This document shows positions 33,201 to 45,035 of a stretch of 64,000 nt of DNA, piece after piece. Source of the stretch: Elephas maximus indicus. Taxonomy: Eukaryota; Chordata; Mammalia; Proboscidea; Elephantidae. Every line of letters starts with the position of its first letter. Position 1 is the stretch's first letter. The position numbers and the translations under genes were made by a program. The notes under the pieces were generated by a model. That model saw only the letters and a list, made by a program, of their open reading frames with translations. It ran no database searches and was not told the DNA's origin. Where the stretch lies: NCBI RefSeq assembly GCF_024166365.1, contig NC_064820.1, positions 51,437,501-51,501,500 on the forward strand, read 5' to 3'.

Positions 33201-34010
33201 AAACGATAAATATCATGGAAGAAAAAATAGGGACAACTTCAGGAGCCCTAATACATGGCATAACAGTATATAAAACAGTACTAATAATGCAGAAGAAAAA
33301 CTAGATAATTGAGAGCTCCTAAAAATGAAACACCTATGCTCATCCAAAGACTTCACCAAAAGAGTAAAAAGACTACCTACAGACTGGGAAAAAGTTTTTA
33401 ACTATGACATTTCCGATCAGCACCTGACCTCTAAAATCTACATGATACTGCAAAAACTCAACTGCAAAAAGACAAATAACCCAACTAAAAAATGGGCAAA
33501 AGATATGAACAGACACTTCACTAAAGAAGGCATTCGGGTAGTTAACAGATACATGAGGAAATGCTCATGATCATTAACGATTGGAGAAATGCAAATCAAA
33601 ACTACAATGAGACTTCATCTCACCCCAACAAGGCTGGCATTAATCCAAAAAACACAAAACAATAAATGTTAGAATGGCTGTGGAGAGATGGGAACACTTC
33701 TACACTGCTGGTGGGAATGTAAAATGGTATAACCACCTTGGAAATCGATTTGACACTTCCTTAAAAAGCTAGAAATAGAAGTACCATCCAATCCAGCAAT
33801 CCCACTCCTTGGAATATATCCTAGAGAAATAAGAGCCTTTACATGAACAGATATATGCACACCCATGTTCATTGTAGCACTGTTTAGAATAGCAAAAAGA
33901 TGAAAGCAACCAAGTTGCCCATCGACAGGTGAATAGATAAATAAATTATGGTGTATTCACACAATGGGATACTATGCATCAATAAAGAACAGTGAGGAAT
34001 CTGTGAAACA
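30278..34010 (+). pseudogene. L1 ORF2 (endonuclease, reverse transcriptase, Cys-rich end), decayed
   Basis: ORF2 makes the nick and primes reverse transcription at the target. Endonuclease: CCLQETHL (Glu kept, about 30390-30415), GDFNTPLS (about 30707-30730) and SDH (about 30958) are present, but a frameshift falls after 30568. RT: a SDGFTAEFY-like block near 31700, DAEKAFDK near 32090 and FVDDMIL near 32382, with both catalytic Asp retained and Val in place of the usual Ala. Long frames: 31155-31472, 32370-33020, 33325-33570. The C-terminal Cys/His region is near 33675-33725. Breaks at many points exclude function. Confidence 0.93.
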
Positions 34011-35107
34011 TTTCATAACATGGTGGAATCTGGAGGGCATTATGCTGAGTGAAATGAGTCAGTTGTAAAAGGACAAATATTGTACAAGACCACTATTATA
34101 AGAACTCAAGAAATCATTTAAACAGAGAAGAAAATATTCTTTGATGGTTATGAGGGGGGAGAGGGAGGCTAGGTGGGAGAGGGGTATTCACTAATTAGGT
34201 AGATAAGAACTTCTTTAGGTGACGGGAAAGACAGCACACAATATAGGCGAGGTCAGCACAACTGGACTAATCCAAAAGCAAAGAAGTTTCCTGAATAAAA
34301 TGAATGCTTTGAAGGCCAGCTTAGCTGGGGCGGGAGTTTGGGGACCATAGTTTCAGGGGACATCTAAGTCAATTGGTATAACAAAATCTATTAGGAAAAC
34401 ACTCTGCATCCCACCTTGGAGAGAGGCGTCTGGGGTCTTAAACACTAGCAAGCAGGCATCTAAGATACATCAATTGGTCTCAACCCACCTGGATCAAAGG
34501 AGAATGAAGAACACCAAAGACACAAGGTAATTACCAGCCCAAGGGACAGAAAGGGCCACATAAACCAGAGACTACATCACCCTGAGACAGGAAGAGCTAG
34601 ATGGTGCCCAGCTACAACCAATGACTACCCTGAGAGGGAACACAACAGAGAACCCCTAAGGGAGCAGGAGAGCAGTGGGATGCAGACCCCAAATTCTCAT
34701 AAAAAGACCAGACTTAATCGTCTGACTGAGACAAGAAGGACTCCGGTGGTCATGGCCCCCAGACCTTCTGTTGGCCCAGGACGGGAACCATTCCCGAAGC
34801 CAACTCTTCAGACAAGAATTGGACTGGACAATGTGTTGGAGAGGGATGCTGATGAGGAGTGAGCTTCTTAGATCAGGTGGACACTTGAGACTATGTTGGC
34901 ATCTCCTGTCTGGAGGGGAGATGAGAGGGTGGAGGGGGTTAGAAACTGGTGAAAAGGACACGGAAAGAGAGAGTGGAGGGAGGTAGCAGACTGTCTCGTT
35001 AGGGGGAGAACAATTGAGAGTATGTAGCAAGGCATGCATAAGTTTTTGTGTGAGAGACTGACTTGATTTGTGAACCTTCACTTAAAGCACAATTAAAAAA
35101 AAAAAAT
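34011..35107 (+). other. L1 3' UTR and A-rich tail
   Basis: Matches 210-1337 in the same order: 'gcattatgctgagtgaaatg', the G-run tract (34154-34184), 'gtctggggtcttaaacac' and the end '...taaagcacaattaaaa'. Frames at 34656-35081 (minus) and 34680-34986 are incidental. Confidence 0.93.
34154..34184 (+). other. G-run tract in L1 3' UTR (possible G-quadruplex)
   Basis: Runs of six, three, three and four G with short loops, homologous to 375-404. Confidence 0.65.
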
Positions 35108-35447
35108 GAGGTCCTTTGCAGCAGATTTGCCCAATGCAATGCGTCTTTTGATTTCTTGACTGCTGCTTCCATGGCTGTTGATTGTGGATCCAAGTAATAG
35201 GAAATACTTGAGAACTTCAATATTTTGTCCTTTTATTGGTCCCATTGTGAGGATTTTTGTTGTCTTTATGTTGAGGTGTAATCCTTACTGAAGGCTGTGG
35301 TCTTTGATCTTCATCAGTAAGTGCTTCAAGTCCTCTTCACTTTCAGCAAGCAAGGTTGTGTCATCTGCATATTGCAGGTTGTTAATGAGTCTTCCTCCAA
35401 TCCTGATGTCCTTCATCATATAGTCCATCTTCTTGGATTATTTGCTC
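35108..35447 (-). pseudogene. RTE LINE (right of L1), with intact YADD box
   Basis: Continues 27209-27725 after removal of the L1. On the minus strand the frame encodes INNLQYADDTTLLAE, and YADD is encoded at 35360-35371 with both catalytic Asp. It ends at 'ggattatttgctcaatata', where the RTE copy is 5'-truncated. Confidence 0.92.
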
Positions 35448-36510
35448 AATATACAAAACTAACACAAATAGAGGTAGAAAATCTAGATAGACTCATAATA
35501 AAGAAATAGAAGATGTCATTAAAAAAAAAAAAAACTCCCAACAACAACAAAAAACCCTGGCACAGATGAATTCCCTGGAGAATTCTACCAAACATTCAGA
35601 GAACAGTTGACATCAGTTCTACTCAAACTATTCCAGAACATAGAAAAGAAAGCAAGACTTCCCAATTCATTCTATGAAGCCAACATAACCCTGATTCCAA
35701 AGCCAAGGAAAGATACCACAAAAGAAAAACAAAGTTACAGACTAGTGTCCCTCACAAATACAGATGCAAAAGTTCTTAACAAAATTCTAGCCAACAGAAT
35801 TTAACAGCAAGTCCAAAAAAAAAAAAAAAAAAAAATAATACATCTTGATCAGGTGGGATTCATACCAGGTATGTGAGCGTGGTTCAGCATTAGAAAATCA
35901 ATGTAATTCACCACACAAATGAAACAAAGGGAAAAAAATCACATGATCATCTCAATAGAGGCAAAAGAGTGCTTGAGAAAATCCAACACCCCTTCCTGAC
36001 AACAACTCTCAGCAAATTGGAATAGAAGGGAAGTTTCTCAACATAATTAAGGGCATATATGCAAAATCAACAGCCAACATTATTCTTAACGGAGAGAGAT
36101 TGTAAGCATTTCCCTTGAACCCTTGGAGAACAGGAATGAGACAAGGATGCCCATTATTATCACACTTATTCAATATTGTACTGAAAGTCCTAGCAAGAGC
36201 AATAAGGCAAGAGGGAAATAAAGGGTATCCAAATTGGAAGGGAAGAAGTAAAATATCCTATTCACAGATAACAAACATGATTCTAGACATAGAAAAACCC
36301 CAGAGATTCCACAAGAATGTTTCTGGAACTAATAGAAGAATTCAGCAAAGTGGCAAGATTCAAGACCAACACACAAAAATCAGTTGGGTTCCTCTACACT
36401 AACAAGGCGAACTCCAAAAAGGAAATCGAGAAAACAGTACTGTTTACAATAGTCCCCAAAAGAATAAAATACCTAAGAATAAACCTAACCAGGGGCTTAA
36501 AGAACTTGTA
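35448..36510 (+). pseudogene. Older L1 ORF2 fragment, left part
   Basis: Starts abruptly in ORF2 ('caaaactaacacaaatagag', upstream RT region) and follows the RT through 'gaattccctggagaattc', 'cttccctgacaacaactctc'-like and the LFxD area near 36262, where the catalytic motif is degenerate. A runs at 35522 and 35816 expand the frame. Frames at 35607-35804, 36115-36402 and 36317-36673 carry ORF2 residues such as [19 protein letters not shown]. Confidence 0.88.
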
Positions 36511-36805
36511 CAGGCAGTCCCCATTTTATGACTTAACGGACTTACGGACAACCTACATTTGCCTTTTAAAATTATGTAAAATCTGCCCTCACTTTGAAAT
36601 GATTGAACCAACCTCTACTCACAACAAATTCTTCATCGTGATCACCTTCACTTGCTGTATGTTCGGCTTTTGAACCACTGAAAAGTCTTCGAGCTTTTCT
36701 TCACCCTAAAAGGAAGGCTAAATAAGAACGGTTTGTACCTGTTCAACTTACAAAGGCACAGTTAGGAAAGAACGGATCTCATTTGCAACCTGAGGACTGC
36801 CTGTA
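36509..36805. mobile_element. Tc1/mariner-type MITE with TA target duplication
   Basis: A 293-bp element (36511-36803) with inverted ends 'caggcagtcccc' and '...tgaggactgcctg', flanked by TA at 36509-36510 and 36804-36805. It interrupts L1 ORF2 that is otherwise collinear. The ends look like the Tigger branch. There is no transposase frame, so it is non-autonomous. Confidence 0.88.
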
Positions 36806-37130
36806 CAAGATAAACTACAAATCATTACTGCAAGAAACCAAAAGAGACCTACATAAATGGAAAAACATTCCACGTTCGTAGGTTGGCAAATTTAACACTG
36901 CGAAAATGCCTATACTACCCAAAATGATCTATAGGTATAGTGCAGTCCCTAACGAAATCCCAACAACATCCTTTAATGAAATGGCAAAATTAATCTCTAA
37001 CTTTGTATGGAAAGGAAGTGGTCCTGAATAGCTAAAGTAATATTGAAGAAGAAGAAAGTAGGAAGCCTCATACTTCCTAATCTCTAAATTTGCTACTATA
37101 TGGCCACAGTAATCAAAATAGCCAACATTT
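36806..37130 (+). pseudogene. Older L1 ORF2 fragment, right part
   Basis: Resumes at 'gataaactacaaatcattac' (ORF2 thumb region) and encodes pieces of the K-WKNIP and F-GIP-like region, ending near 'aatcaaaatagccaacattt'. Stops interrupt it throughout. Confidence 0.8.
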
Positions 37131-39344
37131 ACCCAAAAGCAAAGAGGAAAAGGCAAGGAGGGGCAGGGAAGCTAGATAAATGGAAACCGAACAAACAGAA
37201 TAGAAAAATGAGGAAACTCCAAACAATTTCGTAACTTGTCACTATTCACACTGCTCACCTCCGGCCTTTTAATTAAAAATAAAATTGAGATTCTCTGAGA
37301 AAAAATTACACTGGTATCTTTAGTGATTTAGCTCTTTAAAAACATTTATTCTACATATATTTTGCAGTTTATCATTTTTATAGTTGGAAAAAAAATCATT
37401 GTGATTCTCTTATCCAGAGGTGGACAGATATTTTTATTTCCACACCAGAGCTAGAAAAACAAGTACTGTTGTCCAGTTGGCAATATCCACCTGTGTTATG
37501 TGTTTTGTTTGTTACGCATTTTGCTTAGATAATTTTCAAAATTGAGAGATTACAAATTTAAAATAAAATGAAAAAAGAGGACAGAAGAAGGAGGAGAAAA
37601 AGAAAGAAGGTCTGACCACACTTGACTTATGACAAGAGTTAGTTAGAACTGAGAAAAGACGTACTCCTTTATATGGGGCACATGCTCTTGTGTTCCCTGC
37701 AATCTTTATCGCTCTGTATTGACTATTACTTGGTCTGTTCATCTGCTTATATTTTCTGCATTATGTATGAAAGATATGAATCATTGAACAAACCATTTAA
37801 TGTAGGGGTTGTGCAGTAAGACCAAGAAAGAACTATACAAATAATGTGTTTTCTACTGTTTTTTTGTGGAAAGTTATACTCACATATATACACGTGCAAG
37901 ACAAGCAATGACGTTTGCAGCCTAAGCTCCAGTAGGGGATGGTTCCTTTGTATCTTGGCAGGCAGTCATCTGTGAGGTAATGAAAGAAAGCATGCCATCA
38001 ATAACTATGCCTTAACAAACAAGACATACATGAAAAAGTCAGCTAATGACTGATTCAAAATCTTACTAGAGGTGAATTCTAAAATGCCACCAATGCAGCT
38101 TGTTAAGTGCATTTTTACTAAAAAAAAAAAAAAAAGTAGCTATCAATTTTTAATCTTTGCTATAATGTTTTCTTTTTTTTCAAATATGGGTTTGAAATTT
38201 CCTCTATCCATTTAAACACCTTATTTACCAATTTTTTGTGAGATAGAATCACCCTTCTTTTTTTTTTTTCTTCAGTCCTTCTAAATGTGTCTAGTTCCTA
38301 AGGCAGGAAAATGATACTACATTAAGGCATTGTTTTTCTTCTTCAATCATCCACTGGAAAGCAGTTCTACATCCGGTACGTGCAAACTATGACAGCTAAG
38401 TGGGCTTCCACACTGTAGTTTGATTAATCATTATCTGGTGTTCTTGTCTAATCTATGACAAAGTATGGAAACTATAAATACATCACATTTATTTTAAAAA
38501 CTAAAAAGTTGCTACAATCTCAGTTTTAAAAAAAAGGAAATTCACAATATCTTCTTAATTTAAAATATTATTGAATAACTTCCTAACAAGTTTCCAAATG
38601 AATTACTGTTAGCTTTTCTTTTAGACAATAATAAATGAAGCTTAATAAATATAAAGAACTCCTTTTATTAAAGCTTCCTTTATCAAAGAAATCAATGGTG
38701 TCAATAACAGGAAATGTCACTAATGTCCAGATCAGCTAAAAAATAAAATTGATCTACAAAATAAAATAAAAAATTAAAGAAAGGTAAAATAATCTAACTC
38801 TAATGTTTACATCATGATGTATACTAGAGGCCTGATTGCTAATAGTTTGAGTATCTTGTCCAGGCAAATTAAAATTGAAGTGAAACTTTTATGCTTGGAA
38901 ATTGTCTATGCCACACATTCAGATTTTGGGCATAATGACTTCAATTCTTTTGCTAAAGACATTGCCCTCATGTTCTTCATATGCAGCCTGTTTCCTGTCT
39001 TTTGCCCACAGTGGCTGGCTGAAAACTGTTTTTAGCCCTGGACTCTCGGCATGAACCCAATCACTCTATAAGGCTATATAAAAAGGAGAGTATACAGCCT
39101 ACACACTTCCTACCCATGTTCTGTCTTTGGACCTCTTGTCATGACTTGTAAATTATAATTTAAATGATTAAGTTGGTTTATATTTTTTACCACTGAGGGA
39201 ATTCCTGAAGGTGATATTATGACCCTCAGGAATTAACTTCTTTAATTTTAAAAGTTGATTGAGCCTTAGATAAAAGTTGACAGTACTCTTTCGCTTAAGC
39301 TCATGCAACCGTAGCTGCATGTCTATTATTAGGACTGTGATCAC
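37131..39344. other. Unassigned AT-rich stretch
   Basis: No repeat recognised apart from A or T runs (near 38120 and 38260). Frames at 37536-37742 and 38814-39035 have no family resemblance. Confidence 0.4.
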
Positions 39345-39345
39345 G

Positions 39346-39558
39346 AGTTATTGTTGATAGCTGCTATTGAATCAGTGCCAATTCATGGCAACCCCGTGTG
39401 TGTAGAGTAGAGCTGCTCCATAGGGTTTTCATGATTGTGACCTTTCAGAAGCAGATTGCCAGGCCTGTCTTCTGAGGTGCCTCTGGGTGTTTTCAAAGCC
39501 CCAATCTTTCATTTAGTAATTGAGTACTTAGCCACCATCTGTGCCACCCAGGGACTAC
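39346..39558 (-). mobile_element. Afrotherian SINE, long variant, minus strand
   Basis: The reverse complement begins 'tagtccctgggtggcacaga', passes the long-variant segment 'cacccagaggcacctcagaa', then 'aaaaccctatggagcagctc' and ends with an AAC-type tail. Diverged, with a box B region that is hard to read. Confidence 0.82.
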
Positions 39559-39559
39559 A

Positions 39560-42072
39560 AGCTTTTCTAATTTTAAGAAATTCAAAGTAGTCAAAAGACA
39601 TCAGTACATCATCAAAATATTGTCTGTTAGTCATTCTAACAAATGATATATAGAGTGATGGGCTATGTTTTGAAAGCTTTATCTCATATTTAAGAATTTC
39701 AGAACTAAGAATTCAACTGGATGTTTATGAAATTAAAGTCAGCTTTCAGCATCTGGCACAGAAATGCCTAAAACCATAATTCCAGTACCAGAGATATCCA
39801 ACACGGGCCATAAATAAAGCCATGTGTATGGCACCAGTAACTTGATATTTAAGATGTGTTCTAATTTACAAGATTAGACATTTCCTGTATGTATCATTGA
39901 CTTATGACTAATTTTATTTGGACAATAACCACACCTTAGAGAACAGGAAAAGAGCAGATAAAAAGATGTTGCCAGTAAAATTAGCTATTTTACTACAATT
40001 TATTATGTTATCTTTTGCCTCAAGATTTTGTGATCTATCTTACTGAGATTGTGAGTTTAAGGCCTGTACCATGCATCTCAGCACCACACAGCTCTTTACT
40101 ACTTACTGAGAACATTTTAGAGTTTAATGCCTTAACAGCAAGGTATTTAGTTGGATATTTTTATGGGAGTATAAATTGATACTTAACATTCATTTTCAAC
40201 TCACATATTTACCTTGCAAAACTCAGAGCCCCATGATTTAAGATTTCCTAAAGAGAAATTTGAAAAAAGCTAATAGTCTCCGCTTTGCTTCTTTTGAGTC
40301 CTGTATGAACACCAGGGAAAGGAGTTGTTTCTTGCTGTGAAATAATGCTACTGCTTAAACCTGGGTATATATGAGAAACTGAGAAAGCAGATAGGAAATA
40401 AAAAAACAAAAACAAAAAAGGAGACAGAAAATGTTACAGAGAATACTTTTCACTATAAAAACATTTAGTACTAATAGTTTTTCCTTCAGGAAAACTGTTA
40501 CCAAATTTCACTGAAGCATTGGTATGATGGTCCCTCTTCCTTAATTCCAGCTCACTTTGCAGGTCCTATTTCTATTTGCTTATGTTACTTCATGCTGTTG
40601 TTATTTTGGTAATGCCTGATTTTTTTAGAACTACGATTGCAGGCTTTATGGATTTCAAGGAGTAGAATGCTTTAATAGGACAATAATTTTTTTTAAGTTC
40701 CAAAGTTGTTGGATAACACTAGCCTTCAAAAAATTCCCCAGCATGCACAGTAGCTTATTTTTTTTTTTTAATGCAGAATAAACCTATGCACGGTCAAGTG
40801 TAAGATATTGGAAATAACCCTCTCTGAAGTACATCAGAGAAAGTTAAAAGGTCACAGACCTCATACCATTAACGTTTGACATTCGAATTATTTTCCAGTT
40901 TAGCAAGCCAAGTAAAGGGTACTCTAGATTCTTTAGTTGCCCTAAAATGACTAAAAATGCTAACATTTTTTCTTTAGCTCAATCAAGATAAGTTACGTAG
41001 CAGGCACTGGTGTGCAGGGCCGAGCAAAAAGCACTGTATCACTAAAAGGTCAACTCTTTACACTCATCTTTGATGTGTGAATGAAATCACGATCTTATTC
41101 TTTAGACACAACTGAAGAAAAAACAGCTTTAAAAGGATTGTTTTTTAAACAAAATTTTAAAATCTAACTATAGAGAAAAAAAATTCAGCAGATCTACACT
41201 AATGAATCAATACCCATGTGATACTTCAAGCAGTGCCTGTATTTAGTACTCAACTCAAGTCATTGCTGTCATCATCAACATCTTGATTGATTAAAAGCTG
41301 ATATCCAGCAAGCCAGCTTCCTGTTTCCAAGGCCACTGCCCATATTTCCCTCTAGGATTCTCCTCTCCAGGAAGTAAAGAGAAAGGACTTTATGGTCAGA
41401 AAGCCTTCCTGGGCCTGAACCATGTTTCTGCTACTTATTAGCAATATCAGCTTGACATGTTTTTTAATGTTGTTGAATCTAGTTCTCTTCTATAAAACGA
41501 GACCAATAATTCCTGCATCATAGGTTGGGTTAACATTGTGGTCTCCGACACGTAGCAGATGCTGCCTTCGTATGTGTTAGTTTTCCTTCTTTTCTTTGAA
41601 ACAAGGGTTAAATTGAAATATTTTTCCGTACATTCACTCTATGGGAGAGGAATCCTAGTAGTCCCTCTATCTGCATGATCTACATAGTCTTTAGCAACAG
41701 AACCTCTGAATGTTAACTGTGCATGTGACTCCCCAGAATATATTTCGTTTCCCAGATGTACTTGCAGCTAAGTATGGTCATATTAACCTTGACCAACGTA
41801 AAAGTGGAACTGCAATGTTCAGCTTCCTGAAAGTGTGCTTAGTAGGTAGCTTGCCCTACTTCTTTACTTTCTTGATCTGTGCTGACTCGAATGTAAAAGT
41901 ATATATAACTGGAGCAACAGTAGCCAATTGGATCATACAGAAGATGGCCATATCTTAGGAACGGATCAGTGAAAGGCTGGAAAAAGCTTGTGTGTTTCTG
42001 AAAAAACATAGCTCAAACTTAAGTGTACTGTTTGACCCCAGAACCTTGGACTTCCAAACCCAAGGGTAATCT
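39560..42072. other. Unassigned AT-rich stretch
   Basis: Mostly AT-rich sequence without a named repeat. The part at 41735-41965 ('cagatgtacttgcagctaag' to 'aagatggccatatctta') resembles an ancient dispersed repeat whose family I cannot name. The frame 41710-41958 lies in it and has no recognised domain. Confidence 0.4.
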
Positions 42073-42232
42073 AAAAATCAAACCCATTGCCTTCAAGCTG
42101 ACTCCACTCATAACGACCCTATAGGACAAAGTAGAACTGCCCCATGGTGTTTCCAAGACTGTAAGTCTTTACGGAAGCAGACTGTAACATCTTTCCCTTG
42201 TGGAGCAGCTGGTGGGTTTGCTTACGCTTTTA
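42073..42232 (-). mobile_element. Afrotherian SINE, 5'-truncated, minus strand
   Basis: Contains 'aaaatcaaacccattgcc', 'cactcataacgaccctatag', 'gtagaactgccccatggtg' and 'ggagcagctggtgggttt', the reverse complement of the SINE body, and breaks off before the tRNA-like head. Confidence 0.88.
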
Positions 42233-42447
42233 AACTTCTGTTAATTTCAGTTTTCTGTCCATAAGTAGCAAAACCTAATCCTAACTAACACCTGCCCCAA
42301 ATTATCTTTGGAAGAGCAAGCAGAATTGAAATATTATTCATATTTTCTTGTGGATTAAGCATTTTGTGATAGCATTCTTGGGCTTTCTTTTCAGACAGGT
42401 GGTCAGAAATCCTTGAATTATATTTTTAACCTGTGTGCACGTGTGAG

Positions 42448-42463
42448 CACACACACACACACA
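42448..42463 (+). repeat. Short (CA)n run
   Basis: Seven to eight CA units. Confidence 0.8.
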
Positions 42464-42589
42464 ATTCCATACAAACTAGAGAAGCTGGTAGGGCATGGGA
42501 GTATGAATAACGTCATTTGTGCTTTAGGTTTTGTAAATTCCATGCAATGTGACTGCAAAACATGATAAGTGTTAGACCATTTATTCTGG

Positions 42590-42905
42590 ATATCATTGCT
42601 CTATAACAGACCACTACAAAACGGAATGACTGAAAACAACCATTTTATCATGCTCAGTAACTTTGTGGGTCAGAAATTTGGACAAGGCATAGTGGGGATT
42701 GCTTGACTCTGCTTCATGATATCTGGAGCTTTAGCTCAGAAGACCTGAAAACTGGGAATGACTCAAGAGTTGGGGGCTAGAATTATCTGAAGTTTCCCTT
42801 ATTACATTTCTGGCGCCTGGACTGTAAGAACTTTAAGACTTTCATTGCTGATTGGCACTCTTGCATATGGCTTCTCCATGTGGCTTGGCTTCCTCAATAG
42901 TCAAG
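42590..42905 (-). mobile_element. MaLR/MLT1-like LTR fragment, minus strand
   Basis: The order 'tgctctataacagaccacta', 'ctttgtgggtcagaaatttg', 'gctctgcttcatgatatc'-like and 'catgtggcttggcttcctca' follows an MLT1-type LTR in reverse. Ends are ragged and no TSD is seen. Confidence 0.65.
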
Positions 42906-42919
42906 TATCTTATAGGGTG

Positions 42920-43536
42920 TGTCTTCATTGCCTAGTGCCGCCGTAACAGGAATACGACTAGTGGGTGGATTTAAAAAATAGAAGTTTATTTTCTAACAGT
43001 TCAGGAGGTTAGGGTGTGGTTCTATGAGGATTTTCTTCTTTGTCTATTTTAGGTCTTAACCAGTAGCCAGTTGCACTTATCAATTTAAGAACTGTGCTAC
43101 ATAGAATTTTCAATGGCTATATGTTTGGAAGTAGATTGTCAAGCCTTTCTTCTGAGGCACTTACTGGCGGACTTGAAACTCCAGCCTTTCAGTTTGCAGC
43201 CCAGCATGTTGATTGTTTGCTCCACCCAGAGACTAGTAGCTGGCAGTTCTTTTGAATTCTTGTAGAGTCATCTGCCTCAGTTGTCAGACAGTGCCTGTCT
43301 TGTCTATGAGTCTATGCATCTGTGCTGCTCTTCCTGTAACTCAGAAGTGATAAGGCTTAGGATCAACCCTACACTGGCATGACCTCACCTGATTGGTTGA
43401 TATTACATTAGATTGCATTATGGAAGGTGATTGTATTACATGTAAGGTCATTTCCTTACCTTAATTACATTACATCCACAGATATAGGGGTTAGGATGCC
43501 AACAATATTTTGGGGAACACAAATTGATGCATAACA
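42920..43536 (-). mobile_element. MaLR-type LTR, minus strand, split by a SINE
   Basis: Read in reverse it starts TGTTATGCATCAATTTGTG and ends 'gcactaggcaatgaagaca'-like, with a TG...CA frame. It is flanked by GGGTG (42915-42919) and GAGTG (43537-43541), a TSD with one mismatch. A long-variant SINE sits inside at about 43055-43248. Confidence 0.82.
43055..43248 (-). mobile_element. Afrotherian SINE, long variant, nested in an LTR
   Basis: 'aagtagattgtcaagccttt', 'cttctgaggcacttactgg' and 'ctccacccagagactagtag' are the reverse complement of the long SINE variant. Diverged; limits approximate. Confidence 0.75.
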
Positions 43537-43689
43537 GAGTGACTCAAGGCTCCAAGCACAAGCGTTTTAACAAAAAAAGGTAGAGTCTGCTTTGCCTTTT
43601 GTAACTCAGCCTCATTTCCAATGTATTCTATTTGTCTAAGCAGTTACATGCCCATTGAGATACAAGAGAGGGGAAATAGGCCCCACATC

Positions 43690-44040
43690 TTTTTTTTATT
43701 TTTATTGTACTTTAGATGAAGGTTTACAGAACTAGTTTCTCATTAAACAGTACACGTATTGTTTTATGGCATTGGTTAACCACCCCATGACATGTCAACG
43801 CTCTCCCATTTCAACCTTGGGTTCCCTATTACCGGCTTTCTTGTCCCCTCCTGCCTTCTAGTCCTTGCCCCTGGGCTGGTATGCCCTTTTAGTCTCGTTT
43901 TGTTTTACGGGGCTGTCCAACATTTGGCTGAGGAGGGAACCTCAGAAGTGACTTCATTACTGAGCTGAAAGGGTGCCCAGACGCCATACTCTTAGGGTTT
44001 CTCCAGTCTCTGTTAGGCCAGCAAGTCTGTGGACCCCATA
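43690..44040 (-). mobile_element. L1 3' UTR fragment with poly(A), minus strand
   Basis: Starts with a T run and 'tttattgtactttagatg' (reverse of a polyadenylated L1 3' end), then CT-rich sequence ending near 'ctctgttaggccagcaagtc'. It corresponds to an older relative of the L1 3' UTR at 34011-35107. Confidence 0.72.
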
Positions 44041-44471
44041 TCTTGACGGAAGGAGTGCCAAAATATGAAGGGAAGTTTTAAAATAACCACACCTTTGTAT
44101 AGTGATGGAGAAGTATGTATCTCTAAGTTTTACCATGGACAATGGTCAGATATGCTGTTGCCCATGATGAAGTATGAGATAGAGGAAGGAATAATATAAC
44201 TTACGTGAGTAAACAATCTTGAATGCTGACATGACCCTTCTAGCCTAATGATATAAAAAGCAGGGTAACCTATATATCTGAGGAATGCTGACCTAACAAG
44301 AAGATTATTCTAAATAATGGGTACTGAAATTTGGATGCCACTCTGTGAGGAAGTAGGTAAGTGTTAGGGAGCCGCTTCCATTCACTTTCATAGTTACCTG
44401 GTTGATATCTTGTACCTTGCTTGTTGGTTCTGTAAACCAAAATGAAAACAATCTTGTGAATCTTTACACTT

Positions 44472-45030
44472 TGTGATCATTAAGGTTGTGTGTCAACTTG
44501 CCTGGGCCGTGATTCTCAGTGGTTTGACAGTTATGATGTAGTTTGGCAGTTGTTTGATGATGTGATCACTTCCATGATGAGATTTGTTATAATATGATCA
44601 TCTCCATGACGGTGTCTGTTGTGAGTAGCCAATCGGTTGAAAGGGAGGTTCCTTGGGGCATGACTTGCATTCAGTATAGGTGGACTGTCTGGCAAGGCTC
44701 TCAGGCTTTTGCTTGCTCTTGTTTCTGCAGCCGGCTCCTGTTTGTCTGACCTCCGATTCTTGGGATTTGGGCTAGCAGTTTACCTGCAGTCTTGCCTGCC
44801 AATTTTGGGATTTGTCGATCTTCGAAGCCTCTGAGCAAGAGCCCTGCTCTCTGACCTGCTGATCTTGGGTTTACCAGCCACTGCAGCTATATGAATCAAT
44901 CTTCTATCCTGACCCACGGATTTGGGACATTTCAAGCTCTACAACTGAGCCATTTCTTTAATATAAATCTATATATAAATATTCATAAGCTTTTCTGATT
45001 TTGTTTCTCTAGTGAACCCAGCCTAAGACA
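44472..45030 (+). mobile_element. Solo MLT2-like ERV-L LTR with perfect TSD
   Basis: A 559-bp LTR related to those of the ERV-L provirus. Starts TGTGATCATTAAGG, ends in 'gaacccagcctaagaca'. TSD CACTT at 44467-44471 and 45031-45035. The poly(A)-type segment 'ctttaatataaatct' is present. Solo LTRs come from recombination between the two LTRs of a provirus. Confidence 0.92.
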
Positions 45031-45035
45031 CACTT

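Larger units (their letters stand above)
27726..35107 (+). mobile_element. Nearly full-length L1 LINE, dead
   Basis: A 7.4-kb L1 with 5' UTR, ORF1, ORF2, 3' UTR and A-rich tail in order, inserted in a minus-strand RTE. The 5' end 'ggcagagccaagatggcag' is the usual start of a complete L1 5' UTR, so it is close to full length. Both ORFs carry stops and frameshifts and ORF1 has an internal deletion. It shares its 3' UTR with the fragment at 1-1337. Confidence 0.95.
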
